Source of the DNA: JAFGHJ01 sp964418485
GTDB lineage: Bacteria > Hydrothermota > UBA3072
Length of the DNA: 52,738 nt
Assembly: GCA_964418485.1 (NCBI GenBank)
Contig: CAYQMH010000007.1
Coordinates: 1 to 52,738 of the forward strand
Direction: 5' to 3'
The notes beneath the pieces are model-generated. The model made no database searches and was not told where the DNA came from. It was given only the letters and a program-made list of their open reading frames with translations. Position 1 is the first letter of the stretch; each line of letters opens with the position of its first letter. This document shows positions 8,604-17,338 of the stretch, piece after piece. The position numbers and the translations under genes were made by a program.

Positions 8604-8679
8604 CGGGGTGTAGCGCAGCCTGGTTTAGCGCACCTGCTTTGGGAGCAGGGGGTCGGTGGTTCAAATCCACTCACCCCGA
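8604..8679 (+). tRNA. tRNA-Pro (TGG)
   Basis: Acceptor CGGGGTG/CACCCCG, D arm GCGC/GCGC, anticodon stem CCTGC/GCAGG with loop TTTGGGA (anticodon TGG), T stem GGTGG/CCACT with one wobble, discriminator A. First of four tandem tRNAs. Confidence 0.95.
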
Positions 8680-8681
8680 GA

Positions 8682-8755
8682 GCGCCTGTAGCTCAACTGG
8701 ATAGAGCATCGGATTTCTAATCCGATGGTTGGGGGTTCGAGTCCCTCCAGGCGTA
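8682..8755 (+). tRNA. tRNA-Arg (TCT)
   Basis: Acceptor GCGCCTG/CAGGCGT (one terminal G-T), D stem GCTC/GAGC, anticodon stem TCGGA/TCCGA with loop TTTCTAA (anticodon TCT), discriminator A. Two bases after tRNA-Pro. Confidence 0.94.
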
Positions 8756-8763
8756 TATAAAAT

Positions 8764-8838
8764 GGTGAGTGTAGCTCAAGTGGTTAGAGCACTGGACTGT
8801 GGCTCCAGGGGTTGGGGGTTCGAATCCCCTCATTCACC
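8764..8838 (+). tRNA. tRNA-His (GTG)
   Basis: Anticodon stem CTGGA/TCCAG with loop CTGTGGC (anticodon GTG). The acceptor is best read with an encoded extra G at -1 (8764) facing C73 (8838), the identity pair of tRNA-His. Confidence 0.95.
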
Positions 8839-8844
8839 CTATAT

Positions 8845-8917
8845 GCGTCAGTAGCTCAATTGGTAGAGCAGCGGACTCTTAATCCGCGGGTCGGGGGTTC
8901 GAAGCCTCCCTGACGCA
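8845..8917 (+). tRNA. tRNA-Lys (CTT)
   Basis: Acceptor GCGTCAG/CTGACGC, D stem GCTC/GAGC, anticodon stem GCGGA/TCCGC with loop CTCTTAA (anticodon CTT), T stem GGGGG-type, discriminator A. A T run follows directly. Confidence 0.95.
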
Positions 8918-8930
8918 TTTTTTTAAAAAG

Positions 8931-9062
8931 AAAACCCACTAAGATACCAAGACACAAAGAAGAAAATGACTTTTCAATATCTTTATAGTCTGTGTAATAA
9001 ACTTTAAATAAATTAAATAAAAAAAGGTTTTAAGGTTGATATTGGTATCTTTGGGCATTTGT
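8931..9062. repeat. Degenerate dispersed repeat between tRNA-Lys and the EIIA gene
   Basis: Short non-coding stretch with AAGATACCAA (8941-8950) and its exact reverse complement TTGGTATCTT (9042-9051) about 90 bases apart; the first is followed by GACACAAAG. The wording matches the CACAAAG/CACAGAG repeat class seen in other gaps of this window. Confidence 0.45.
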
Positions 9063-9107
9063 AATAATTAAATAACGTCTTAACAACGATATGATAAAGG
9101 GGGGGGA

Positions 9108-9554
9108 TTGGAACTAAAAGATTATATAGAGGAGGATTTAATTTCTTTACTTAAAGGTAAAAAGAAAGAAAAAATTCTGCTTGAACTAATAGATAATATT
9201 TGTAAGAATAAGAAATTAAACAACAAAGAAGAAATTAAAAAAGCAATATTACACAGGGAAAAACTGATGAGTACCGGCATAGGTCTTGGAATCGGAGTAC
9301 CTCATATAAGAATCAAAGGCATAAAAGAATTAATTGTAGCTGTTGGTGTTAACAAGGAGGGTATAGCCCACTACGAAACTATTGACAATATACCTGTTAA
9401 AATAGTGGTAATGATCGTTGCTGGCGAAAAGGAACATAAGCTATACATTAAATTTCTTTCTCTTGTGGTCTCAAAACTAAAAAACAATAAAATCAGAAAA
9501 AAAATAATCAAGGCCGAAAACGAAAAAGAAATTTATAAAATTCTAAGTTCCTGA
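9108..9554 (+). CDS. PTS EIIA (mannitol/fructose, PtsN-like) domain protein
   Basis: A 148-residue single EIIA type 2 domain. The phospho-accepting His is present at about residue 66 in the family motif GIGVPH, after the conserved STGIGLG. Such stand-alone EIIA proteins usually regulate rather than transport sugar. It ends eight bases before a cation/proton antiporter gene, so control of ion transport by phosphorylation is the likely role; that is inference from context. No EI, HPr, EIIB or EIIC is seen in the window. The start is TTG at 9108 behind a run of Gs, which is a weak choice. Confidence 0.85.
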   Translation: MELKDYIEEDLISLLKGKKKEKILLELIDNICKNKKLNNKEEIKKAILHREKLMSTGIGLGIGVPHIRIKGIKELIVAVGVNKEGIAHYETIDNIPVKIVVMIVAGEKEHKLYIKFLSLVVSKLKNNKIRKKIIKAENEKEIYKILSS

Positions 9555-9561
9555 AAATAAA

Positions 9562-11220
9562 ATGATGATTGGATTAGAATTCGACATTTTAATTCTTATA
9601 GGTTTAACTATCTTGTTGGGAACTGTCGGATCTCGCCTGTTCAAAAAATTCAAGATACCTCAGGTTATAGCTTTTATTGTGATTGGTTTCTTCCTTAGCG
9701 ATTCTGTTTTAGGGATTCTTAACAAACAAATACTTTCTTCGTTTTCTTTCTTCAATATTTTTGTATTGGGAGTCACAGGATTCTTAATCGGAGGAGAATT
9801 AAAGAAAGAGATTTTTGAAAAATATGGTAAACAATTCATCAATATATTACTTTCGGAAGGGCTTCTTGCTTTTATTCTTGTTACTCTTTTTGTGGTTTTA
9901 ATAGGTAATTTGTTTTTTGACAATTCTCACTTTACTTGGGCGCTGGGTTTATTACTCGGATCAATTGCGGCGGCTACAGCTCCAGCGGCGACAACTGATG
10001 TTCTCTGGGAATACAAAACCCGAGGGCCTTTGACTACAACTATTTTAGGAATAGTAGGATTGGATGACGGGTTGGGACTTGTTTTATTTGCCATAGCCTC
10101 AAGCATTACTTTTGCAATTACAGGTACAAAAACACAGGCGATATCATCGATGTTTCTCCATATCTTATATGACATTGGCAGTGCTGTTGGAATAGGGATC
10201 TTCGGAGGACTCCTTTTATCTTTGATTGTCAAGAAAATTAGTGACAAGTACGGGATAATAACTTTTTCACTTGGAATTTTAATCTTAATCCTTGGCATTT
10301 CGAATTTATTTAAATCTGATATACTATTAGCGGCTATGACTGCAGGAATTTTCGTAACTAATTTTATTCCGAGAAAAAGTAAAGAGGTTTTTGAATTAAC
10401 GAACGAATTAATGCCAGTTCCTTATATACTTTTTTTTACTTTTTTCGGAGCCCAGTTAAACCTGAAAAACCTGACTATACCGATAATACTTATTGTCATA
10501 GTATATCTAGTTGGTAGGACTTTAGGCAAAGGACTCGGAGCTAATTTAGGTGCCAGAATATCAAAGGCTCCTATAACGGTCCAAAAATACCTGCCCTGGT
10601 GCTTATTCAGTCAGGCTGGTGTGGCTATAGGTTTGTCAATACTTGCAAGTGAACGTTTCCCGGGAGAGATAGGTAGTGCAATAACCGTAATTGTAACCAC
10701 CACAACCTTCATTGTCCAAATCATTGGACCTTTGAGTATGCGAATCGCAATAACTAAAGCAGGCGAAGCAGGTTTAAATATTACCGAAGAAGATATAATC
10801 AGAGAAAGTAAAGCTAAAGATATTATGGATACAACTATTCCTCTGATTTATGAAAATATGTCATTAACGCAAATATTGAAAATTTTCAGCGAAACGGATA
10901 ATCTATTTTATCCGGTTACAGATAAAAGCAAAAAATTACTGGGTGTCATAACTGTGGATCATATAAAAAACTCTCTAATGACAAGCGGATTAGATGCATT
11001 TCTTTTGGCTTACGACTTAATGGAGCCGGTTATCGCAAAAGCCCACCCTGATTTACCGATGTTGGAAGTACAGGAAATTTTAAGCCGGTATAACCTAGAG
11101 TACCTACCTGTTGTTTCCTCTAAGGATGAAGTTTTCGGTTTTCTGGAAAGAAGACAAATAGCCAGGAAAATTTCCACAAAATTAATCGAATTACAGAAGC
11201 AAGCCGAATCTTTAGGTTAA
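9562..11220 (+). CDS. CPA2-type cation/proton antiporter with C-terminal CBS pair
   Basis: The first 400 residues or so are a polytopic Na+/H+ exchanger domain (KefB/NhaP type) with about 12 hydrophobic segments, the helix-breaking AAATAPAATTDV near residue 140 and GLDDGLG near 168, whose acidic pair is the usual ion-binding site. The C-terminal part (about 410-545) contains two CBS motifs, AKDIMDTTIPLIYENMSL and LMEPVIAKAHPDLPMLEV with LEYLPVV. CBS pairs sense adenine nucleotides. At 552 residues it is longer than the plain exchanger. The EIIA-like protein upstream is in the same operon. Counter-ion (Na+ or K+) cannot be told from sequence alone. Confidence 0.9.
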   Translation: MMIGLEFDILILIGLTILLGTVGSRLFKKFKIPQVIAFIVIGFFLSDSVLGILNKQILSSFSFFNIFVLGVTGFLIGGELKKEIFEKYGKQFINILLSEGLLAFILVTLFVVLIGNLFFDNSHFTWALGLLLGSIAAATAPAATTDVLWEYKTRGPLTTTILGIVGLDDGLGLVLFAIASSITFAITGTKTQAISSMFLHILYDIGSAVGIGIFGGLLLSLIVKKISDKYGIITFSLGILILILGISNLFKSDILLAAMTAGIFVTNFIPRKSKEVFELTNELMPVPYILFFTFFGAQLNLKNLTIPIILIVIVYLVGRTLGKGLGANLGARISKAPITVQKYLPWCLFSQAGVAIGLSILASERFPGEIGSAITVIVTTTTFIVQIIGPLSMRIAITKAGEAGLNITEEDIIRESKAKDIMDTTIPLIYENMSLTQILKIFSETDNLFYPVTDKSKKLLGVITVDHIKNSLMTSGLDAFLLAYDLMEPVIAKAHPDLPMLEVQEILSRYNLEYLPVVSSKDEVFGFLERRQIARKISTKLIELQKQAESLG

Positions 11221-11247
11221 AAGACTGTTTAAATTCCGATTTTTCTC

Positions 11248-11275
11248 TTGATTTTTTGTTATTGTTTTGTATAAT
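11248..11275 (+). promoter_or_regulatory. Promoter of galT-galK
   Basis: TTGATT (11248-11253), 16-nt spacer, TATAAT (11270-11275), in the 113-base gap before galT. A leader of about 50 bases is expected. Confidence 0.75.
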
Positions 11276-11333
11276 AAATAGAGTTTAGCGCCTTTGGCCT
11301 ATGCCCAATTTATAGCAGAATATAAACACTATT

Positions 11334-12338
11334 ATGTTTCAAAAGGGGGCGATTAAAGAAGACTTAATGTATGAATTAAGATGGAATCCTGTACTAAAGT
11401 GGTGGGTTATGGTGTCAACCGAGAGGCAAAACAGACCTCTTACACCGGAAGACGATTACTGCCCTTTTTGTCCTGGGTCGGGTAAAGTTCCTGATGAGTA
11501 TGGTGTTCTGTCTTATGATAACGATTGGCCTATTCTAAACCCCGATCCTCCGGAGGTTGCACCTCTTGATTCGTCAATCTTTAAAAACGCTAAATCTTAT
11601 GGTAAGTGTGAGGTAATCCTATATTCTTCGGAGCATAAAGGTTCGCTCGGAGATCTGTCAATGGAGAGTATTGAAGAGCTTATTGATTTATGGGTGGATA
11701 AGTATATAGAACTGGGTAATAAATATTTTATAAAATATGTTTTTATATTCGAAAATAGAGGTGAAGAGGTCGGAGTGACGATAACTCATCCACACGGTCA
11801 GATTTATGGTTTCCCATTTATACCTAGAAAAATAGAAATTGAACTTTCCTCTTGCAGGGAATACTTTGAAAAAGAAAAGAAAAACCTCTATCTTGAGATT
11901 CTAAGAGAGGAATTAAAACAAAAGAGTAGAATAGTGGACGAAAACGAATCTTTTGTTACATTTGTGCCTTACTTTGCGGATTATCCTTATCAGGTTTTTA
12001 TTGTTCCGAGGAAAAAAAGGCTATCTATAGATGAGTTGAACAGTGAGGAAAAGTTACAGTTAGGTAAATCTTTAAAAAGGATAGTGACCACCTACGATCA
12101 TCTATTCGAAAGAGATTTCCCCTACATGATGTGTTTCCATCAAAAGCCCACAGACGGTAAAGACTATTCATATTATCTGTTTCATATCGAATTTTATCCG
12201 CCGCTTAGAAATGAAAAAACGCAAAAATTTAATGCAAGCTCCGAGACAGGTTCTTGGACACACGGTAATCCTACTTCTCCAGAAAAGAAGGCAGATGAGT
12301 TAAGAAAAAAAATGGAAGAACTTTATGGTAACCGATAA
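11334..12338 (+). CDS. galT: Galactose-1-phosphate uridylyltransferase
   Basis: GalT exchanges UMP between UDP-glucose and galactose-1-phosphate in the Leloir pathway. The 334-residue protein has the zinc-type CPFC pair (about 44-47), the catalytic HPHGQIY motif near residue 153, and the C-terminal FHIEFYPP segment. The reported start gives 11 extra residues before the family-typical MYELRWNP; an ATG at 11367 is a real alternative, and neither has an ideal ribosome site. Its end overlaps galK by 14 bases. No UDP-glucose epimerase gene is in the window. Confidence 0.94.
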   Translation: MFQKGAIKEDLMYELRWNPVLKWWVMVSTERQNRPLTPEDDYCPFCPGSGKVPDEYGVLSYDNDWPILNPDPPEVAPLDSSIFKNAKSYGKCEVILYSSEHKGSLGDLSMESIEELIDLWVDKYIELGNKYFIKYVFIFENRGEEVGVTITHPHGQIYGFPFIPRKIEIELSSCREYFEKEKKNLYLEILREELKQKSRIVDENESFVTFVPYFADYPYQVFIVPRKKRLSIDELNSEEKLQLGKSLKRIVTTYDHLFERDFPYMMCFHQKPTDGKDYSYYLFHIEFYPPLRNEKTQKFNASSETGSWTHGNPTSPEKKADELRKKMEELYGNR

Positions 12339-13515
12339 ATTTTTACAGGAAAGAGTTGAAAAGTTGAAAGGCGAATTCGAAAAAGTCTTTGGTGACCAAA
12401 ACGAAATACATGTGTTCAACGCGCCCGGAAGAGTAAACATCATAGGAGAACATACCGACTACAACGGCGGTTATGTTTTACCTGTAGCAATAAACCTTAG
12501 TATACTTGCTGCCGCAAGAAAGAGAAAAGACAGAAAGATTTACCTTGAATCGTTAAATTTTAACAAAAAAGTAGTCTCATCTCTTGGTAAGCTTAAGTAT
12601 GAAGAAAAAAAAGATTGGGCAAATTATCCTCTAAGTGTAGCCTGGGTATTAGAAAAAGAAAGTATAGAATTAAGCGGAGCAGATATAATTTTTGAGGGGA
12701 ATATCCCCGTGGCAAGTGGACTTTCTTCTTCGGCAGCAATTGAAGTTCTTACGATGAAATGTTTCCTGGAATTGTCGGATCAAAGCATTGAAGAGAGGAG
12801 AATTCCTCTCTTGTGTAGGGAAGCCGAAAATAAATTTATTGGGGTAAAAAGCGGAATAATGGATCAGTATATTATAACTTTCGGCAAAAAAAATAACGCT
12901 CTTTTCTTAAATTGTAAAACATTAGAACATGAGTTAATTCCCTTTCATAATATTAAAGATACGGTAATTATAGTTGGTAATACTAAAGTAAAAAGGGGTC
13001 TGGCAAAATCAGCTTATAATGAGAGAGTTGCAGAATGTAATGAAGGATTGAGGATATTAAAGGAGTTTATAAAGAGAGAAAACATCGAAAATCTTAGTGA
13101 TATCAGAAAAGAGGAGTTCGGGAAATATAAAAACCATCTTCCTCCGATAATTGCAAAGAGATGCGAGCATGTTATATTCGAAAACGAAAGAGTAAAGCAG
13201 GCTGTAGAATCTTTGGAGAAAGGAGACCTGGACAAATTAGGCAAATTAATGATACAATCGCATAAATCACTTAAAGAGCTGTATGAAGTAAGTTGCAAAG
13301 AACTGGACATTATGGTGGAAGCTTTTTTAGAGTCAGATTGTGTTTACGGTGCGAGAATGACGGGCGCTGGTTTTGGCGGATGTGCAATTGCGTTGATAAA
13401 GCAGGAAGCACAGGAAGAGATAATAAAAAAAGCAAACAAAGAATATGAAGAAAAGACGGGAATTAAAGGTGAGTTCTACATCTGCCGGATATCCGACGGT
13501 ATTAGAAAGCTATAA
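12325..13515 (+). CDS. galK: Galactokinase
   Basis: Phosphorylates galactose to galactose-1-phosphate with ATP, feeding the GalT reaction. The GHMP kinase signatures are all present in the 396-residue product: galactokinase PGRVNIIGEHTDYNGGYV (about 34-51), the ATP-binding PVASGLSSSAA (about 128-138) and the C-terminal MTGAGFGGCAIAL. Start overlaps galT, with GGAAGAA upstream, so the two are coupled. The stop is only two bases from the stop of the converging aminotransferase gene; there is no hairpin terminator between them. Confidence 0.96.
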   Translation: MVTDKFLQERVEKLKGEFEKVFGDQNEIHVFNAPGRVNIIGEHTDYNGGYVLPVAINLSILAAARKRKDRKIYLESLNFNKKVVSSLGKLKYEEKKDWANYPLSVAWVLEKESIELSGADIIFEGNIPVASGLSSSAAIEVLTMKCFLELSDQSIEERRIPLLCREAENKFIGVKSGIMDQYIITFGKKNNALFLNCKTLEHELIPFHNIKDTVIIVGNTKVKRGLAKSAYNERVAECNEGLRILKEFIKRENIENLSDIRKEEFGKYKNHLPPIIAKRCEHVIFENERVKQAVESLEKGDLDKLGKLMIQSHKSLKELYEVSCKELDIMVEAFLESDCVYGARMTGAGFGGCAIALIKQEAQEEIIKKANKEYEEKTGIKGEFYICRISDGIRKL

Positions 13516-13517
13516 TT

Positions 13518-14816
13518 TTAGTCTTTAAGTTCTCTTATCGATTTAGCCAAAAGATCAAAAAGTTTATCCAACTTTTCAATGGGGATAGAAGAAAAAGCAA
13601 TACGTAAATCACGATCTCCTATAGAAATAGTCCCTATTCCATATTCTTTAAGCGCATGTTCCCGGACCTTGTTGCTGTCTATATCTTTTAATTTTAAACA
13701 CATAAAATAACCCGAGTTGAATGGATAAACATCCCATAATTTTTTGTATTTTTCATCGTACACTATTTCTTTTACTCTTTCCGCCCGCATCTTTAATTCT
13801 TTAAATTTTTGTTCTTTTTCTTTTTTGTAAGTTCCCTCGCTCAACACCTTTAAACAAATGGACTGTGCAGGATGAGAGCAGTTGGAGATCGAACACCTTA
13901 TAGCAGCGGCAGTTTTGTTTTCCATGACTTCGTATGCTTCTTTGTTTTGCTCATAGTCACCGAATGTAAGAAATCCGATTCTAAAGCCCCATACATAAAA
14001 TTCTTTCGTAAAGCCGTCGAGTTTTACAGCCACGATGTTGGGATGTAATCCTACGAACTTTTTAAAGATAGAGCCTTTAAGCAAATTATCTTCGAAAGAG
14101 AGTCCATAATAGGCATCATCGACCACAATGAGAATTTTTTTTCCGCGGTCAGCCAGTTCAAATATAACCTCTTTGATAGCTTCCGCTTCCTCTTCAGTCG
14201 GAGTATACCCTGTAGGGTTATTAGGGAAATTGAAAAGCAGAATAACCTTATCTTTATTACAATTATTCAGGGCTTTTTTTAAGGCTTTAACATTTAATTC
14301 CTTAAAGGAAGGATTGAAGAAATCATAATTTGTGATATTTGCTTTATACCTTACCCGATAAATCAAATTATAATTGCCCCACAACATATTAGGCAAATAA
14401 ATTTCGTCTTTTTCGTTAACAAAAAGATCACCGGTCAACATTAAACCGTTAGTCATCGCATGGGTTACGACCGGAAGGCTGATGTTTTTATTTTTGAGGT
14501 CATTTTCCGATTTTATTTTTTCCTGCCATAACTTTCTCAAGTCGGGTAGTCCAAAAGGAGTTGCATAAGGGAAAATCTCTGAAGGGGTTAAATAATTAAA
14601 AAACTTATTAACTGCAGAAAGATACATTGGCTCTCCGTCCTCTTTTGCAATACCAATTGTTGCATTGCACTCATAAGCATGTAGCTTAGCCTCCGCACTT
14701 TGAGAGATTATACCTTTTGGCATATATATTTCTTTCCCAAAGCCGCTTAAAAGAGAAAAAATAACCGAAGATTTTTCCTTTAGAATATTATTCGTCTTTT
14801 TTGCTATTTCATTCAT
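13518..14816 (-). CDS. PLP-dependent class I/II aminotransferase
   Basis: A 432-residue fold-type I aminotransferase. NFPNNPTGY (about 195-203), the cofactor Asp in VVDDAYYG and the Schiff-base Lys in KLDGFTKEFYVWGFRIGF are visible, as is the substrate-carboxylate Arg near the C-terminus (DRDLRIAFSS). Long N- and C-terminal parts resemble the alanine/aspartate-type 'MalY-like or large-subunit' branch, but the amino acid substrate cannot be assigned. It is alone on the minus strand. Its ribosome site AAGGGAG is embedded in a 9-bp hairpin directly upstream, and a promoter-like element lies further up. Confidence 0.85.
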   Translation of the reverse strand: MNEIAKKTNNILKEKSSVIFSLLSGFGKEIYMPKGIISQSAEAKLHAYECNATIGIAKEDGEPMYLSAVNKFFNYLTPSEIFPYATPFGLPDLRKLWQEKIKSENDLKNKNISLPVVTHAMTNGLMLTGDLFVNEKDEIYLPNMLWGNYNLIYRVRYKANITNYDFFNPSFKELNVKALKKALNNCNKDKVILLFNFPNNPTGYTPTEEEAEAIKEVIFELADRGKKILIVVDDAYYGLSFEDNLLKGSIFKKFVGLHPNIVAVKLDGFTKEFYVWGFRIGFLTFGDYEQNKEAYEVMENKTAAAIRCSISNCSHPAQSICLKVLSEGTYKKEKEQKFKELKMRAERVKEIVYDEKYKKLWDVYPFNSGYFMCLKLKDIDSNKVREHALKEYGIGTISIGDRDLRIAFSSIPIEKLDKLFDLLAKSIRELKD

Positions 14817-14821
14817 AACAA

Positions 14822-14850
14822 CTCCCTTTATTTAATTTTTTTAAAGGGGG
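14822..14850 (-). promoter_or_regulatory. Hairpin masking the ribosome site of the aminotransferase
   Basis: CTCCCTTTA (14822-14830) pairs with TAAAGGGGG (14842-14850), eight Watson-Crick pairs plus one G-T, loop 11 nt. In the minus-strand mRNA the 3' arm contains the Shine-Dalgarno AAAGGGAG. Confidence 0.4.
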
Positions 14851-14910
14851 ATTTTCTGATTAATAGTTAGTTTGGCCCTTAAAGGATCCGGAGCGTAAAA
14901 CCCATATGGA

Positions 14911-14938
14911 TAGATAATGTTTCTTCTTCTTTTGTCAA
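14911..14938 (-). promoter_or_regulatory. Probable promoter of the aminotransferase gene
   Basis: Minus strand TTGACA (14938-14933), 16-nt spacer, TATCTA (14916-14911). The -35 is perfect and the -10 weak. Confidence 0.45.
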
Positions 14939-14950
14939 GGGGTTTTAAAA

Positions 14951-15130
14951 AATCAAATATCAAAAATTAAAAAGTAAAATGTAGATTCTTCGAATCTAGT
15001 TGAATGGTTGAATCGAAAAATAGTTGAATAGTGAAATTGTCTCATATACTTCGTTCTCGGTTTTACCATTTTACTATTTCCCCATTTTTCCATTTCTCTG
15101 ATTTATAATTTTCCATTTTGATGCTTCATT
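14951..15130. repeat. Degenerate AT-rich dispersed repeat (family B)
   Basis: Non-coding. Includes AAAAATTAAAAAGTAAAATG (14963-14982), nearly identical to a block near 47890 and, in reverse complement, related to 32343-32395. A second part is made of short echoes of TTGAATGGTTGAAT and of ATTTTACTATTTCCC-like words. No reading frame of note. Confidence 0.5.
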
Positions 15131-15249
15131 TTTACATTCCAGAAGTTTCATTGAACCGCGTTTATAATCCATATAAAAAGTTAATATATGTTTGATTATT
15201 TCAGTAAAAACTTATCATAATACTTATAGATAAAGATAATTCTTCCCCT

Positions 15250-15286
15250 TGACAAATCTGATAATCGTTGTATCATTATTAATGAA
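15250..15286 (+). promoter_or_regulatory. groESL promoter with overlapping palindrome
   Basis: TTGACA (15250-15255), 16-nt spacer, TATCAT (15272-15277). The palindrome TCATTA-T-TAATGA (15274-15286) overlaps the -10. The CIRCE operator expected for HrcA control is absent. Confidence 0.65.
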
Positions 15287-15367
15287 AATTTTTGCGCTTT
15301 CGCTAACACTGATATTAGTTTATTTGAGGAGGTAAAGAAAAAACGCAATAGAAAAAAGGAGGTAATT

Positions 15368-15640
15368 ATGATTGAGCCGGTAGGTAGACGTGTTTTAGTA
15401 AAAAGATTGGAGGAAGAGGAGAAAAAAAAGAGTGGTATTATCGTTCCGGATACTGCGAAAGAAAAACCTCAAGAAGGTATTGTCAAGAATGTGGCAAAAG
15501 TCGGTAAAGACGATGATCCTCTCCCTGTTAAAAAGGGAGATAAAATTCTCTTTGGCAAGTACAGTGGAACCGAAATAGAGTATGATGGTGAGGAATATCT
15601 AATACTTGGCGAGGATGATATTCTTGCGAAAATAGGATAA
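15368..15640 (+). CDS. groES: Co-chaperonin GroES
   Basis: The 90-residue GroES caps the GroEL cavity as a heptamer. The sequence is standard from IEPVGRRVLVKRLEEEEKKK, through the mobile loop region (SGIIVPDTAKEKPQEG, about 24-39) to the C-terminal EYLILGEDDILAKIG. AAAGGAGG lies eight bases before the ATG. A second GAGGAGGT about 36 bases further up has no start codon within reach. groEL follows after 15 bases. Confidence 0.98.
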   Translation: MIEPVGRRVLVKRLEEEEKKKSGIIVPDTAKEKPQEGIVKNVAKVGKDDDPLPVKKGDKILFGKYSGTEIEYDGEEYLILGEDDILAKIG

Positions 15641-15655
15641 AAGGAGGTATAAAAA

Positions 15656-17287
15656 ATGGCAGCAAAAGAAATTATATATTCACAGGACGCGAGCAACGCT
15701 CTAAGGGCAGGGGTGACCAAACTTGCTAAAGCCGTAAGGGTAACTCTAGGTCCTAAAGGCAGAAATGTCGCTCTGGAAAAAAGTTGGGGTGCACCTACAG
15801 TTACAAAAGACGGAGTTACGGTAGCTAAAGAAATAGAATTGGAAGATGCTTTTGAGAATATGGGCGCGCAGATGGTAAGAGAAGTTGCGTCTAAGACCAG
15901 TGATGTTGCGGGAGATGGTACAACAACAGCTACAGTTCTTGCTGAAGCTATTCTTCTGGAAGGAATGAAAAACGTTGCAGCTGGGGCAAATCCTATGGCT
16001 TTAAAGAGAGGAATGCTCATGGCTGTGGATAAAGTAGTTGAAGAGCTTAAAAAACTTTCTCATGATGTAAAGGGAAAGGAAGAAATAGAACAGGTAGCTA
16101 CAATTTCAGCAAATAACGATAAGGAAATAGGGCAAATAATTGCCGATGCTATGGAAAAAGCCGGGAAAGATGGAGTTATTACGGCTGAAGAAGGTAAAGG
16201 CTTAAAGACCGAACTCGAAGTTGTCGAAGGAATGCAGTTTGACCGTGGGTATATATCTCCTTATTTTATAACAAATCAGGAAGATATGTCAGCTGAGTTG
16301 GAAGACGCATATATTTTGATACATGATAGCAAGCTTTCTGCAATGAAGCCGCTTCTCCCTCTTTTAGAGAAAATTTCACAGCAGGGTGCTCCATTACTTA
16401 TAATTGCTGAGAGTGTTGAAGGTGAAGCGTTGGCAACTCTTGTTGTTAATAAGCTTAGAGGAACTTTGAATGTAGCCGCTGTTAAAGCTCCGGGATACGG
16501 AGATAGAAGAAAAGAAATGTTAAAAGATATTGCTATTTTGACTGAAGGACAGTTTATTTCTGAAGAGCTTGGAATTAAGTTAGATGCCGTTCAGATAGCA
16601 GATCTTGGAAGATGCGATAAAGTAAAGATCGATAAGGATAACACTACTATAATTGGCGGAAAAGGTAAGAGCGATAAGATAAAAGGCAGAATTCAGCAAA
16701 TTAGGACAGAGGTAGAGGCTACAACTTCCGATTACGATAAGGAAAAGCTGCAGGAAAGGCTGGCAAAGCTTACAGGCGGTGTAGCAGTTATTAAAGTTGG
16801 TGCGGCGACCGAAGTAGAGATGAAAGAAAAGAAAGCCAGGGTAGAGGATGCGCTTCATGCTACAAGAGCAGCTCGAGAGGAAGGAATTATTCCTGGCGGA
16901 GGAGTAGGACTCCTGCGCACTAAGAATGCTATCAAGAAATTTGCTGGTACTCTTGAGGGTGACGAAAAGCTCGGAGCCGGAATAATAGCGAAGGTTCTTA
17001 CAGAACCTCTTAAGTGGATTGCGACAAATGCCGGAGAAGAGGGTGCGGTCATAGTTGAGCATGTCTTGAATGAAAAGGACGTTAACGTTGGTTTCAATGC
17101 CGAAACACTCGAAATTGAAGATTTGATGAAGGCAGGAATTGTTGATCCTACCAAGGTTGCCAGGACTGCTCTTTTGAATGCTGTCTCGGTTGCATCTCTT
17201 CTTACGACCACGGAAACCTTGATTGCTGAGAAGAGGGAAGAAAAGGAAACACCTGCGATGCCCGGAGGAGGTATGCCTCCGATGTAA
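15656..17287 (+). CDS. groEL: Chaperonin GroEL
   Basis: Full-length 543-residue 60-kDa chaperonin. Recognised elements include TLGPKGRNV (about 30-38), the nucleotide-binding GDGTTTATVLA (about 86-96), AAVKAPGYGDRRKEML (about 273-288) and the Gly/Met-rich tail ending PGGGMPPM. It folds client proteins in the cytosol together with GroES. AAGGAGG precedes the ATG. A strong bidirectional terminator ends the operon. Long open frames on the opposite strand are shadows caused by codon bias. Confidence 0.99.
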   Translation: MAAKEIIYSQDASNALRAGVTKLAKAVRVTLGPKGRNVALEKSWGAPTVTKDGVTVAKEIELEDAFENMGAQMVREVASKTSDVAGDGTTTATVLAEAILLEGMKNVAAGANPMALKRGMLMAVDKVVEELKKLSHDVKGKEEIEQVATISANNDKEIGQIIADAMEKAGKDGVITAEEGKGLKTELEVVEGMQFDRGYISPYFITNQEDMSAELEDAYILIHDSKLSAMKPLLPLLEKISQQGAPLLIIAESVEGEALATLVVNKLRGTLNVAAVKAPGYGDRRKEMLKDIAILTEGQFISEELGIKLDAVQIADLGRCDKVKIDKDNTTIIGGKGKSDKIKGRIQQIRTEVEATTSDYDKEKLQERLAKLTGGVAVIKVGAATEVEMKEKKARVEDALHATRAAREEGIIPGGGVGLLRTKNAIKKFAGTLEGDEKLGAGIIAKVLTEPLKWIATNAGEEGAVIVEHVLNEKDVNVGFNAETLEIEDLMKAGIVDPTKVARTALLNAVSVASLLTTTETLIAEKREEKETPAMPGGGMPPM

Positions 17288-17306
17288 TCCGGGAGTAATT
17301 ATGAAT

Positions 17307-17338
17307 AAAAAAGGGGCAGATCAATCTGCCCCTTTTTT
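17307..17338. terminator. Bidirectional terminator between groEL and the methyltransferase
   Basis: AAAAAAGGGGCAGA / TCTGCCCCTTTTTT (17307-17320 and 17325-17338) with loop TCAA. The stop codon of the converging methyltransferase lies in the loop, so its last seven codons are part of the hairpin. Confidence 0.93.

Noticed and set aside
15140..15367. CIRCE operator for groESL
   Set aside because: No TTAGCACTC / GAGTGCTAA pair is present.
15469..17211. Three long minus-strand open frames (183, 160 and 118 codons) opposite groES-groEL
   Set aside because: They mirror the codon usage of the chaperonin genes, have no ribosome sites and give no recognisable proteins.
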